A stretch of 64,000 nucleotides of DNA from Wolfiporia cocos (Eukaryota > Basidiomycota > Agaricomycetes > Polyporales > Phaeolaceae). The notes below the pieces were generated by a model. It was not told where the DNA came from, did not search any database, and was given only the letters and a program-made list of their open reading frames with translations. Made by a program: the position numbers and the translations under genes. This document shows positions 1 through 10,879 of the stretch, in pieces. The stretch covers positions 3,188,852-3,252,851 of the forward strand of contig JACCLO010000011.1 in NCBI GenBank assembly GCA_029448655.1, in the 5' to 3' direction. How positions within the stretch are numbered: position 1 is the first letter of the stretch; every line of letters starts with the position of its first letter.

Positions 1-894
1 AATTCTACGAATTATCTACGACTTTCTAGACCAATAACTAGCTTATCGGGTTCATAAGTTAACGGTTACATACGTGCCGAATGATGGCCGCGTTATCTCC
101 CGTAACGACGGTCTTATCTTATCACTAGTAGTTACCATCAGTCACATGTCTAGTTCTAGCCAATCGGACATTCCGTCCGGAAGCAGTCAGCGTATAAACG
201 TCAGCGGACCGGGCTTTGGTCACGCCCCGTCTTTGTAATGACAAGAGCGCAAAACGCCATTCGTGCGGCCTACGCCGCCTTTCTATATCCCGGTCTTGAT
301 CGGCATATGTATTTATCGTGTATTACTAAGTACTTAGGTATCTGGGGACTTGTACATACGAATATGGACACTAGTACTATCTAATAAGACTGTTAGGGGT
401 CTTATTTATCATGTATATATACTGGACTTGCTGAGCGCTATTGCCTCAGTTCTATTCATTGCATTCATACTACGAGTTAACCACTCAACGTATCCTGCTT
501 AACATCTGCTTATCCCTTGCCTAACCAGCAAATACCAAGATCATATCAAGTAAGTGTTATCTTGTGTTATTAAGATGTGTGATGTTGGCTGCTTAAGTGG
601 TATAACTGTAGCCTTCACTGATTAATCTTAAGTTTCTCAGTTTCTCAGTTTGTCACTCCAAGCAAAGCTGGACCCTCACAATGACATAATCATTTCTAAA
701 TTGTTGTGGGCCATCACAAACATTGTATTGTCCAGTATGAAGGATCACATGGCTTATATGATAGCCATTGTACTTTGCCTATTGTGTCAGCATATAGATT
801 CATTTTAAAGAAATATCAGTCATGGGCATCTACTTCAGTACTTCAGTGCCGAAGCTTCATTATTATATCTTAAGTTTCATCTGGTGCTGTGCTA

Positions 895-1028
895 AGGCAT
901 ATACACTTAAGTGGTGTCAAGCCTACACTTAAGTCATATATCGTGTACACCTTAAGTAGCATCCGTTGCTGTACTTAAGCTATACATCTTAAGTAGCATC
1001 CAGCGCTACACTTAAGACATATATCTTC
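895..1028. repeat. degenerate tandem repeat with CTTAAGT core
   Basis: At least six copies of CTTAAG(T/C/A) occur at short intervals, several followed by a similar TAGCATCC stretch or by CATATAT. Spacing alternates between roughly 17 and 25 bases, so it is a diverged higher-order tandem repeat. No function can be read from it. Confidence 0.5.
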
Positions 1029-1520
1029 ATGTCCGGCGGAATCCGCCGGAATCCGCCGGACCAGGGAATTCCGACGGTCTCGCAAACCGTGTGGGACATT
1101 AACCTCAAGTCGTGGGTAGCAGCGCCAGAATGGGTCACAGCAGGAGCGCCTTCACCATTCCACCGCTGTCTCCCGGGAACCCGCGACGTACATCACGCCC
1201 CCCTCATCCAGGTTTCACTCGGCCACGGCCACGTTTGGGAATATTATCAACGATTCATCGAGAACCCCTGCAGCTAGCTCTGCCCGTGCAACAGCTCTAC
1301 GTCCATCCACGTCCTACGCGAAAGCCCCCTTCACGAGTCGCGCGTCTACCTCACGAGGACTTCTCCAAGCCTCAATACCCAAACCCTTACCGCCAAAAGG
1401 GACCTCTCCGCGCTCACCCGTTTCCTGGCTAGCTCCTCCGCGTTCACGAAGTCCGTTGCTGTAGACCCAGGGTAAGTCACACGGCCTCCCCCGTACATTC
1501 CCTCTCGCTTCTAGACTGCA

Positions 1521-1527
1521 TATATAG
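1521..1527 (+). promoter_or_regulatory. TATA-like box of the MACPF gene
   Basis: TATATAG lies about 75 bases before the first usable ATG (1602) of the MACPF gene. The distance suits a fungal core promoter with a short leader, so the promoter may have outlived the reading frame. Confidence 0.4.
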
Positions 1528-1601
1528 CTTCTGACGCGCCCTATATTGGTCCCGACTCACCTCTGTACTTCCTACTGACTTTCCGCTATGTATGAAAGCC
1601 G

Positions 1602-3211
1602 ATGGAGCTCCCTGCCCTGAATTTCTTAGGTTACGGTCTCGATTTGTGCACAGCGATTCCATGGGATATAGGTACTGTGAGTACATCATTCGTTGACGAA
1701 GTTGGAATCCCTTGCAGAGACGTAGTGGTTGACTTCACGACATAGGCTGCGTGTAACGTCAAGAAGAACCACCGGCTGATTAACATCGACCGCAATGTTA
1801 CCAAAGAGCAGACAATTCCAATTGGTATGGATTCACTGAACCTGTGCGGCTTGAATCTTGCTCATGGACTCGGATCTACATGGTGGTCATACTTTAAATA
1901 CAGCACAGTATTCTGACTATTGTGGCAGTTGGGAATATCACGTACCTGATTCTGTTTTGGTGTCTACCGATGTGTGTTCCGTGCAGTCAGATTATCAGAC
2001 ATTCATATCAGGAAGACATGCGGCCAAAGCATTCACCAATGACAAAGCTCTCAAGCAATATTTTTCCATCTCGGGGTGTGACGAGGCTGTGGCTTCCTCC
2101 ATTCAGTCTTTGAGCCTCACTGGTACACATCAATATGCCTTCTACAGCCTCCGTTCAGTTTCTTGCATTGTTACTTTGACAAATGCCGACAATGTCAATG
2201 AAAGCATAATTACACGGATCACAGACCTTCCAACTTTCCAGGAAAAACCTGACAATCACGTTGTGGAGCTGTACAAGTCATTTTTCAGGTCATTTGGCAG
2301 TCACATCGTCACAAGCACTATCTACGGTGCTCTATTCCAGCTTGTACGTCCGTGCCGTTTAGCAGTTACAAATGCTGTATCCAACATTTCATCATAGATC
2401 GTCAAGGTGCCGAGGCACGCTACCGATCCAAGCAAGTTTGCTGCGCACGTCAACCAGGCCTTCAATGGAATGCCAAAAGGTGTCGCGGAGCCCAGCATCG
2501 AACCAGACCCGTCCTACCAGAAGTTCAAGACACACATGGAAAGGACCATTGCTGTCCAAGGCGATGCCGGCCCTTCGCCTAACGAGTGGTTCCTTTTCGG
2601 ATGATGTCTTTGATGAATGGAAAGGCACGATAAGGTCCCTGCCAAAACTCATCCATCTCGGGGTGCTACCACTCTGGGAGAGCATGAAGGCCGCTCACAA
2701 TCCAATGTTGCGCGAGCGGGCCAAGGATATCGAAGCCGCATTCATGTTTGTGACCAGACATCGCCAGGAGCCATGCAGAACCCATGTTACTCTCTGTGCC
2801 CATACTGATTGGGCTGAGTTCGGGCTACTCACACAAAATGCGTATATCGAAAAAGATGCGATTACATGGCCCGAATCAACCGTTATCTTCAACAATAAAA
2901 TTCGCTGGGGAAACCAAACTTTCCGGATGGTACTGATTCGGTGAGCATGGGATCTCGTGTATAAGTGGTACATCTGTCTGGATCTTGGATTCGCAGGTTC
3001 GTCATCGTCAACGACGGGTCCCCCATTGACTTCTATACCTCACACAATCGGAACAAGGGCGAGTCTGGAGGCTACGTGAAGATACTTATGGATGACGTAA
3101 GTATCGCTCTGTCGTCCACTGTCGTGAGGTGCTAAACCATTGCAGTGCGAATATCTCAACAGTGATATCACGGGCGATGGCATAAACTGCAAATTCTTCT
3201 TACAAGTTTAG
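1602..3211 (+). pseudogene. MACPF (perforin-fold) domain protein, broken
   Basis: The product is a member of the membrane attack complex/perforin superfamily, pore-forming proteins that include the B component of mushroom two-component cytolysins. The conserved MACPF signature, a YKSFFRSFGSHIV stretch, is readable at about 2273-2316. Aromatic-rich strands precede it, and a W-x-LP-x-I-x-PLW block follows at about 2618-2680. Splice sites support introns at 1677-1745, 2344-2397, about 2941-2996 and about 3100-3148, with the frame ending in FLQV at 3211. The segment 1800-1950 needs at least one further intron that I cannot place. Between about 2575 and 2590 the frame shifts by one base: the upstream frame stops at 2602-2604 while the homology continues in the next frame. 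No intron explains this, so the gene is broken or the assembly has an indel. No partner aegerolysin gene is visible nearby. Confidence 0.7.
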
Positions 3212-3639
3212 ATTTGTGCGTGTGATGGTCTTGTTCATTAGTGCAAATTACATGAATCCTGTACAAGCGAGAAGACTCTGCGATCGCTTCAGCGTGCAGA
3301 TTCAAGTATTTTGTTCTCTCCCAACGTGATGTCCGTCATGTATACGTACATACGAACATAGCTGATGTTGCATACTTATTTTTGCGAAATGGAAACGGAT
3401 ATGAGCGTACGCCTACATATTACGAGACAGGTATAAAAAAAAACACAAGAGGATCCGTACGTCTTCCTTCGTCCGTGAACTAATGAGTACAGATGGGTGC
3501 CGCGAAAACTAGCGTATGACATCAAACAATGCCTCGAGGATAATAGCACGAAATTATGCAACGATCGTAGGCTCAACAAGCCTAGATCCATCGAGGTATG
3601 TATCTTGAGGTTGCGGCCGCGGTCAAAACTAGTCGTTAC
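3212..3639. other. intergenic, convergent 3' ends
   Basis: This stretch separates the 3' end of the MACPF gene from the 3' end of the minus-strand DUF6534 gene. It contains an A-rich run near 3427 and no open frame with a recognisable product. Confidence 0.5.
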
Positions 3640-5350
3640 TTACGGACTCGTTGGACGAGGAGGTGCCTGGCCGACACTAAGACGCGCAGACTTATCACCC
3701 GACGAGCGCGATGGAACAGAGTGCATTTTGAGCGTGGATGTGTCCGATGGAGAAGGTAAAGGTGCCTTGTCAATGGCGTCGATCATCTCGTGGCTCTCAA
3801 CATCGATGAACACCTCCTGGCCGGCCTGCGAGAACTGTAAGCGTATGCATCGTTACCGAGTGAACGTCGGAAAATCACAGGATTCATTATACTGACCCGC
3901 TTCCCGATCTCGCTGTGCACGCTGAGACCCTTCATGTTGCTGCGGCTGATCTCACTCATATGCGTACCCGCGCCGACGTTGCCGTACTTCCATCCAGCGC
4001 GCGAGTTTAGACTCGACATGAGCGAGTTCGTGTACAGCTTGGAAAGTGGGAGATTAAAGATGAGATGAAGACCGGATGGCTGCCGTGAATTGATCAACGT
4101 CCATTCATCAACTAATTACATTGAGGGACTTACCGATGCGAGGAAGAGAATCAGGTCGATGATAGCACAAAGGGCGGTCACCAAACCGGTCTGAACGGTC
4201 ACTAGTCACCGCGTTAATCAACGTCCGATCGCACATGAATATCACTGACGCCTAATGATCTTGTTGACAATGTCGTCGGTTTGCGAGAATCCGGTCTTGT
4301 GCTTCCTCTGTTGGTTGTAATGAACACACATAAGTACCGGTTCCTTCTGGGTACAGGTGATATCAGCGCATACCAGATGCCATACCAGCGCCGCGGTGAT
4401 CGCAGAGTCAGCTACAGCGGAGAATGCCAGCCAAATGATGACGATAACCTCAAAGCGGTGGAAATGCGTAAACTCGGGGAACATGCCGACAGCGATCGAC
4501 GTCCCAAGTCCACCGCCTTGGACAAGCGTTAGTGATTTTCTATGACATCAGCGAAACATGATTTCGTCAAACGTACACCATTGGCAGAATGAGCAGAACA
4601 TAATAAAACAAGTCGCAGGTACGCTCCCGGTGAGGATCTTGACACGCCAAGCGAAGAACATCTGTACCAAAAGAGCGATGATGGCCTAGAGATTACGGAA
4701 CAAATTTAGCCGATTATATCCCAGCGGGCCAATCTGCTTACCGTCATGGCAGGATCTATACGCATTACTACGTCAGCAGACCGACTATGCATCGCGGTGA
4801 CCAGAACTGACCGGTGCCAAACACTGTGAAATTGATGATGTCAGATATACTGTTACGGATTGGATGTGATCGCCCACCCCAAGTTGCTTGGTTCAATCCC
4901 GGTTTGTTACCTTTTGCAGCAATCAACGGACTGATGGAGCGATGACAAGCAAACCAAAGCGTACCGAAACCATTGACGAGCGGCATGTATGTGAAGGCGA
5001 TATCAAACGCGCAGTTCAGTGTATCGCACAAGAAGAGGAGGCCAACCTGAAACTGCATATGAAAGAGGTAGCGGATGAGAGGGACGAACGACGTACGAAT
5101 AGTTTCATCCATAGCTTGTCTCTACGCCCGCCGCGCTTTATAAGTAGATGCTATAGATCGAGCCAAAAGCGAGACGAACCGCTTGTAGACTGTAAAGTAC
5201 AGGAACGTTTGCGTGATCATGATGCCGTACAACAAGATATTTAGCACACAGCCGACGAATATTGGGCCGTATCTATGTCACGGACGCTCACAGTTATCAA
5301 GCTATGAGTAGAACACGAACGACGTACGTTTCTGCGGCGGGGGACAACAT
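3640..5350 (-). CDS. seven-transmembrane DUF6534 protein
   Basis: This is an integral membrane protein of the DUF6534 family, which is greatly expanded in mushroom-forming fungi and has no established function. The start is a short exon (5350-5328, MLSPAAET) spliced to an exon at 5272 giving TYGPIFVGCVLNILLYG, the usual first helix. Further exons give the KLWMKLF block, a DTLNCAFDIAF-x-Y helix, VQMFFAWRVKILTGSV (around 4600-4690), a helix with AVADSAITAALVW, the KTGFSQTDD loop (around 4270-4310), and the family hallmark FNLPLSKLYTNSLMSSLNSR near 4010-4070. The C-terminal tail has the typical VFIDVESHEM motif, then a Ser/Pro-rich cytosolic end at TAA 3640-3642. At least six introns are needed. 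No frame damage was found in the exons I read. A relic of its first exons lies at 43.0-43.25 kb. Confidence 0.88.
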
Positions 5351-5535
5351 GGTTTGTCGTTGATGAATGAGAACTGATGTCGCAAAATGAATATAGGTAA
5401 CAGTTGCTGAATGAGAAAATGTGGAACGCTGCGTGTCGTTGTAGGAGGAGTATCGCTGGGAGGTGTCACCAGGAGGCGGGAAGAGGCGGGAAGAGGCGAA
5501 AGGGGACGCAAAGTCGAACATCGGCCGTGTCGCGT

Positions 5536-5544
5536 CTTATATAC
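5536..5544 (-). promoter_or_regulatory. TATA-like box of the DUF6534 gene
   Basis: GTATATAAG on the minus strand lies about 190 bases upstream of the ATG at 5350. Between the two is a pyrimidine-rich tract (CTCTTCCCGC repeats near 5470-5505) of the kind often seen near fungal transcription starts. Confidence 0.45.
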
Positions 5545-6658
5545 GACTCCAACGACATACCATCAGCACCGGGATCTGGCGGGAATGTGACATTAACTGA
5601 ACCTGTCCGCATTAGCTTGTCCCAACAAGGCAAGCACGTCAACGTATAAGGCATGCAGTCGATCGAGCTGCCACCCATTACCAGGATGACATCAAATCGA
5701 AGCGTAGGCCGGTGGCAGCAGGTCTTCTTGCCTCCATGTATTCACGCTATGGCAGCACGAGCATTATAATAACTCACCTGTCCGCGAGTGGCTGGATGCG
5801 AGGTCTATGCCGTACGGTTTTGATTCGCAGGTCAGCATTGCCAGACAGTATACATACAGCGTCTCTGAAAAGGCACGGGAGGAGATCCTGATACAACGTC
5901 CAAAGACTGGCGTTGTGACGTATCAGCGCGGGCGCAGATGTAGTAGAAGGGCGATAGCAGCGTGCACGCATTCGCACTGAGCAACCCAAAACGAGACCGC
6001 ATCATTGGACCGCATGAATGCTGCAAGGAACAATATCAGCCGATGTTATCGCTCTGATCTGAGCGGATCCACAGGAGAATGGCAGGAACCTCTCCCGCGA
6101 TTCTGCTTGATGTCAGCTGTTTTGATGGTAACCAGCGCAGCCTTGTACCATGTACCTCTGCACACTGCAGATAATTATGAAAATACCGCATATGTGTCAG
6201 GTTTTGCGACGAACAGATGATTGCAAGCCAATTGGAACATGCGCACGCAGTTCTTGGCCCTCTGAAGGATCAGTGCAATAAGTGAGCTCCTCGGATAAGT
6301 CATGAGAGACCGATGGAGGTCATATCGAAATATGTGGCTGGTAGCAGCAGTCAAATGGAACTTTCTTCCCTCCAAGACGACACACAAGATATATCGGGAG
6401 ATGTGACTCCAGATCGATATATAGAACAGTGGCATCGTGCTAGTTGACAGTTTGCATATGCATCCGACAGCAGATCCGACCTCAGTGAATGTTCGGATCA
6501 GGCAAGCATGTCCTTGGAGCTTCAGCGCTGCTAAATTGTTTCTGACGGATGGTGCGAGGCCGGGCGCACGGATGTCCGTAAAGGAATATCTGCACAAATA
6601 TACCAGTGCAAGCAATCAATATCAAGAATGTTAAGGAAATACCAGTGACATAACCAGC
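5545..6658. other. no supported gene
   Basis: The longest open frame is on the minus strand (6175-6615, 146 codons). Its composition and lack of any familiar motif do not support a real gene. It could be a remnant of a membrane-protein gene, but I could not align it with DUF6534 or any other family in this window. Confidence 0.4.
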
Positions 6659-7569
6659 CTACTCCTCCATCCCCTCGGCCTCGTCCTCCGCGACCTCTGC
6701 CCCCTGCTCATTCGCCGCGATCCCCTTGCCCTCGATCTGCACCGTCTCCCCACTCGCCGCCTCCCACCGTGCCCTCAGTGCGACCTTGAACTTGACCGTC
6801 CGCACGCCAACGAGCTTGAGCAGCTGCGCTTGCTCAGGCGTGAGCGGCTTCCCCTCCTCGCAGACCGTATGCGGCGCGTCGAGCGTCGGCACGCCGCGCT
6901 CCATGCGCGTGTGCAGCCCGAGCCTGCGCAGCTGCGGCTCCTCGTTGTGCGGGAACGGCTCGGGCGGATCCGAGTGCTGCTGCATGACAGGCCCCGCTGG
7001 GAGCGTGACGGGCCGCGCCGCGACGTTGCCTGCGCGCGCGAAGTCGGGCTGCTGGAAGTCCGCGAACCAGTCGAGGACTTCGTCTGGAGGCGTGTCCGTG
7101 AAAAAGAGGCCGACCTGGCCCTTTATTTGCTGCGGGTGCGGGGTTTGTGGGCGCATGAGCAAGATGTGGTGAGGACGTACTGTTGCGAGCTTATGCAAGC
7201 CCAGGCGGTGCTCCTCCTCCGGCGTTGTGCCTAACGCTTTTGCCATCACCGCTCCCCGTCCAAAGAACATCCGTGCAGAACTGCCCGCAATCAGACCATC
7301 GTATCTCTATGAAGCTGGAGGACGTACTCCTTCCATAGTTTTCGTACAGTTTTGAGATGCGCATTCCGCATGCTGGCAACCTCAAACAGCCAGCAATATT
7401 TCCACTTGTCGGCATTTTCTTGGACCTCCTTCATGAGAAGATTTTTGTGTTCCCTGGTCTTCTTGTCGACCTTCGTGAGGGATACTGTATATGCCCCAGC
7501 ATTAGTCTACGCAGGACTGAAGCGGCAGGGCAGCGTCGCACCGACTTTGTTGCGTTTTGACTTTGGCAT
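6659..7569 (-). CDS. MRT4: ribosome assembly factor MRT4 (uL10/P0-like)
   Basis: MRT4 is the nucle(ol)ar paralogue of ribosomal protein P0/uL10 that holds the P0 site on pre-60S particles until it is exchanged in the cytoplasm. Four exons (7569-7542, 7484-7328, 7280-7181, 7129-6659) join in frame to 251 residues. The N-terminus MPKSKRNKVVSLTKVDKK is characteristic. It is followed by KWKYCWLFEVASMRN, the MFFGRGAVMAKALG rRNA-binding segment, QVGLFFTDTPPDEVLDWF, and the PAGP...FPHNEEPQLRRLGL...TVCEEG...LTPEQAQLLKL block of the MRT4 insertion domain. It lacks the acidic P-protein C-terminal tail but ends in a Glu/Ala-rich stretch. It is divergent from LIA1 with 275 bases between the two start codons, so they probably share a promoter region. 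Confidence 0.95.
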
Positions 7570-7844
7570 TTTGTTCCCAAGCTAGATAGTGTACAACAGG
7601 AGACGAAGATAGGACTCCGCTGTCCGGTGATGATTGAGTGGAAGGTACTGCCCAAAAGCAGATCACTTCGCGGGGCGCTTTGCACCCCGATCAAATCTCA
7701 CAAAAATTGTGGTAAGCGCGCGATCTAATCTCTGCTTTCTCCGCCTCCGCGTTGTCACATCCACGCCACCGAGCCTTCTGCCTCAGTTTTCTGCATTCTC
7801 TTGGGCTCTCACTTTACCACCTCAGCTCAAAGTCTACTTCCGTG

Positions 7845-9195
7845 ATGGGTTCTACTACGGACGTCTCTCCCTCGACCCTCGCAGCTCTTAAGGCTGCTCT
7901 CCTCAACACCGAGGGCAATGTTCCGCTACACAACAGGTTCAGGGCACTGTTCACGCTGAAGGCGCTGAAGTCGGAGGAGGCTATCAAGATCATCTCAAAA
8001 GGTAAGCTTCCATATATCTAAGTTCTAGTCGGATGGAGCGCTCTACCTAGCATTGATGAACTGAGAATGCTAATGACGGTTAATGAACGTATCACAGGCT
8101 TCTCCGACGAAAGCGCGCTGCTGAAGCACGAGCTCGCATACTGTCTTGGACAGATGAAGAACCCCTCCGCGCTTCCTGTCCTCGAGAATGTCCTGGCTAA
8201 CGAGCAAGAGGATCCAATGGTGCGGCATGAGGTCAGTAAGTCAACCCTAGCTTGACTGCATGTTTGCCCATATGGTTAACCTGACCTGTGACCAGGCTGC
8301 TGAGGCTATGGGTGCCATCTCCTCGACTGCATCTATCCCTCTACTACAAAAGTATCTGACCGACTCAAATCGGAGCGTACGCGAGACGTGCGAGATCGCG
8401 CTCGCCAAGATCGACTGGGACAACTCGGACGAGGGGCGGAAGCATTGGAGCACTGCCGGATCCCCGTTAGAGCAGTGCGTGACAGATGTGGCCTTTCTCT
8501 ATGCGAGAATTGCTGACGTGCTCTGCGCTGGCGATCCTAGGACGTACACATCGATCGACCCCGCACCTCCCTCTTCTCGTCTCCTCTCTGGTAATGCTGC
8601 ACCCGAGGACACCTCGGATGCGAGCATCGCGAATTTCCGCGCCACGCTTCTCGACAAGTCCCGCCCTCTCTTTGAGCGGTACCGTGCGATGTTTGCGCTC
8701 CGCAATATCGGCACGCCAGCTGCCGTCGATGCCCTCGCCGCCGGCTTCACCGACGACAGCGCGCTGTTCAAGTAAGCTCAGTCTGATCATCCATCATGCT
8801 CGCGGCTCACTGCTTCGCGTAGACATGAAATCGCGTTCGTGTTCGGTCAACTCCTCTCTACGCACTCCGTTCCCGCACTCCTCGAAGTCCTCCGAAACTC
8901 GCAAGAGTCGGACATGGTCCGACATGAGGCGGCGGAGGCCCTCGGCGGCATCGCTACTCCTGAGGTCCTCCCTCACCTCAAGGAATGGATGCAGCGTCCT
9001 GACGCACCCCGTGTCGTGCGGGAGAGCTGTCAGGTTGCGATCGATATGTGGGAGGTGCGCTCGATGTTCAATTTCTCAGGATGTGGCTGACGAGCGATCG
9101 CCGTGATTTAGTATGAGAACTCGGGCGATTTCCAGTACGCAAACGGTCTCGATAGTGGCGCTCCGACGGCGAGCGTCGAGGCTGTCGGTGCATGA
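7845..9195 (+). CDS. LIA1: deoxyhypusine hydroxylase
   Basis: This is the HEAT-repeat di-iron enzyme that hydroxylates deoxyhypusine on eIF5A, completing hypusine formation. Six exons (7845-8001, 8098-8231, 8296-8474, 8541-8771, 8823-9054, 9112-9195) sum to 338 residues with all phases consistent. The four His-Glu metal-binding pairs are visible: [29 protein letters not shown] and [12 protein letters not shown], arranged as two symmetrical halves. A low-complexity linker around residues 160-190 joins the halves, as in the family. The introns fall at or next to the HE motifs in three cases. The chosen ATG gives [10 protein letters not shown]; the open frame upstream of it lies in the 5' leader. 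Confidence 0.96.
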
Positions 9196-9451
9196 TGCAA
9201 GGTACCTGGAGGCTAGTGCTTTGTGTTGTATCATTCGTTGTAATTCTACACAGCACAACGGGGCAGGTTTGTTCTTCGCGGAAATCAATGCCTAGATCAG
9301 AACGTACCGCTGCCGAAACTTGGTGCGTCATGTCATATATTTCGACTCTATCCATAGCCCATACATGCGAATGTTGCTACATAATGCTGCTCATGATACA
9401 CTTTCTGCTAACATAGCGCATAGCGATACACGCATAGACAGCAAGAGACCC
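9196..9451. other. convergent intergenic spacer
   Basis: This is the 3' spacer between LIA1 (+) and the oxygenase-family gene (-). No gene or notable structure was seen. Confidence 0.5.
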
Positions 9452-10399
9452 TCACTCCCTGTCAAATACAAGGCACCGGACCTCAATCGACTCCCTTTGC
9501 GGCGCCTCTGGCGGGCTCGTCTTGTCCGCGAACGCCGAGTGTGGCGTCAGGCGCGCCCTGTCCACGTCCGAGTCGTAGCACTTGATGAGCGTCACCTCGT
9601 CCGGCGTCTGGTTCGACAGGTGGTACCACTTGTGGTTCGGGTTGTAGCGCACGCTGAATGTGCTGCCTTCGCGGTTTGGATAGATGTGGCGCGTGGAGAC
9701 GAGGTCGCGTTCCGTGTCGAGGAAGCGCCAGTCCGAGACCGCGAGCGGCTTGTGCGCAACTGGGTGGTGGATCGGCCGCCAGACGTTGATGATGCGCACG
9801 CGCCCTGCGAGCAGCCGCTCTGCCTCGTCGCCGAGGTGATAGTACACGCGCTTTACAGAGGCATCGAAGGTCTGGTCTATGTGCACGCGTTCCTGAGACG
9901 AGCGGCGTCAGGGATGCTTCATTGTCTGGTGCAACGGGAGGAACTCACCACCGGACCCCGCTGGAGTGCCTTGCGATCACCATCGTCGGAGGGCCTGCGC
10001 CTGCGCCTGAGTCAGCATCGCGAATACGTCAATGACCCGCGCTAACGCCAACCTGATGGTATGGTCAAAGATGAAGACGCGCTTCGCGCCCACGGTATCC
10101 CTGAGCAGCTGTTCGACCTCCTTGTAGTACACGTCCTGGATCCGCTCCTCGTCGTCGAACTCCTTCTCTGCACTGACGTGCTTCACAAACTGGAAGCCGG
10201 ACGTGTCGATCGAGAAATCGGACTCCCTGCCACGCGCGTCATTGATGACCGCGGGTTGGGGGTCTGTGCCGAGGTTGTTCTTCGGTGTGCCCTCGGGCGG
10301 GTCGTATACATACTGGTACGGGGGCTCGTCGCCGATTGGCGCGTAGTAGTTCAGCGTGGTCGGCACCTCATGCGGGGTAAGCGTTGCAGCAATAGCCAT
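9452..10399 (-). CDS. CmcJ/NvfI-family hydroxylase (GA4 desaturase-like)
   Basis: The protein resembles fungal proteins annotated as CmcJ/NvfI or GA4-desaturase family, non-haem iron oxygenase-related enzymes often found in secondary metabolism. The N-terminus MAIAATLTPHEVPTTLNYYAP is followed by the DFSIDTSGFQFVKH segment, the VGAKRVFIFDHTIR block, and after two short introns VERVHIDQTFDASVKRVYYHL. Then come RVRIINVWRPIHHPVAHKPLAV, the DLVSTRHIYP block and a WYHLSNQTPDEVTLIKCYDS block near the C-terminus. Three exons are inferred, with introns around 10052-10000 and 9955-9904. The HxD pair in VHID and the late conserved His are as in the family. No biosynthetic cluster surrounds it: both neighbours are housekeeping genes. 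The substrate is unknown. Confidence 0.85.
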
Positions 10400-10464
10400 G
10401 TCGGACAGCAGATGTGTTCAATGCTTTGTGAGTTTGAAACGGTCTGCATTGCACCACGCCCGCT

Positions 10465-10471
10465 CTATATA
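10465..10471 (-). promoter_or_regulatory. TATA-like box of the CmcJ-like gene
   Basis: TATATAG on the minus strand lies about 66 bases before the ATG at 10399, the usual position for a fungal gene with a short leader. Confidence 0.45.
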
Positions 10472-10785
10472 CTCTGCCTGCGAAACGCGCAATGCGAGCT
10501 CAGTCAGCAGGGTCCGTTGCATAACGCCATATCGGCCAGAAACACGTAGAGCGCGGCCGCCGGCCTGCTGTGGCGAAGCAGGTTGTCGTGCTTTCGGGGC
10601 TCCGTGACGTATGCCGACATTTGACCAGCAGACTTCCTGTGTGACAAATATGGAGACTAGCCAATCGCTGTGGCTCCCGCATCCGGGATCAGTTGGTGAC
10701 TAACGCATAGACCGTGCAGACATGAGACATAACCCTAAGCCTGGAAGATGAACATGTAGGACTGCAAGCTGATCATTCCCAGGCT

Positions 10786-10792
10786 TATAAAT
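10786..10792 (+). promoter_or_regulatory. TATA-like box of QCR8
   Basis: TATAAAT lies about 90 bases before the QCR8 ATG at 10880. The 480-base stretch between the two divergent starts (10399 and 10880) contains this box, the opposing box near 10465 and no gene. Confidence 0.45.
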
Positions 10793-10879
10793 CCCACAAT
10801 TTCGAGGCACGATGATGCTCCAAAACACCCAACTTCAACGAGGACGCCGCCTTAGCTACCCCCCAACGATTCTACACAA

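Larger units (their letters stand above)
1..1601. other. AT-rich repeat-like region, no supported gene
   Basis: No open frame here resembles a known protein. Positions 1-540 have the texture of a retroelement long terminal repeat, but I see no matching second copy, primer-binding site or polymerase domain, so this is only an impression. Positions 895-1028 carry a degenerate tandem repeat built around CTTAAGT. Positions 1030-1060 hold a small GC-rich hairpin. From about 1110 to 1440 the DNA is GC-rich with overlapping open frames rich in Arg, Pro and Ser, which could be a decayed gag-like remnant. Confidence 0.4.

Noticed and set aside
4885..4905. GGTTCAATCCCGG, resembling a tRNA T-arm
   Set aside because: No matching acceptor stem or anticodon arm lies around it, and it falls inside the DUF6534 gene.
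6175..6615. 146-codon minus-strand frame as a possible membrane protein
   Set aside because: It has some hydrophobic stretches but no family motif, no supporting exons and no consistent alignment with DUF6534.
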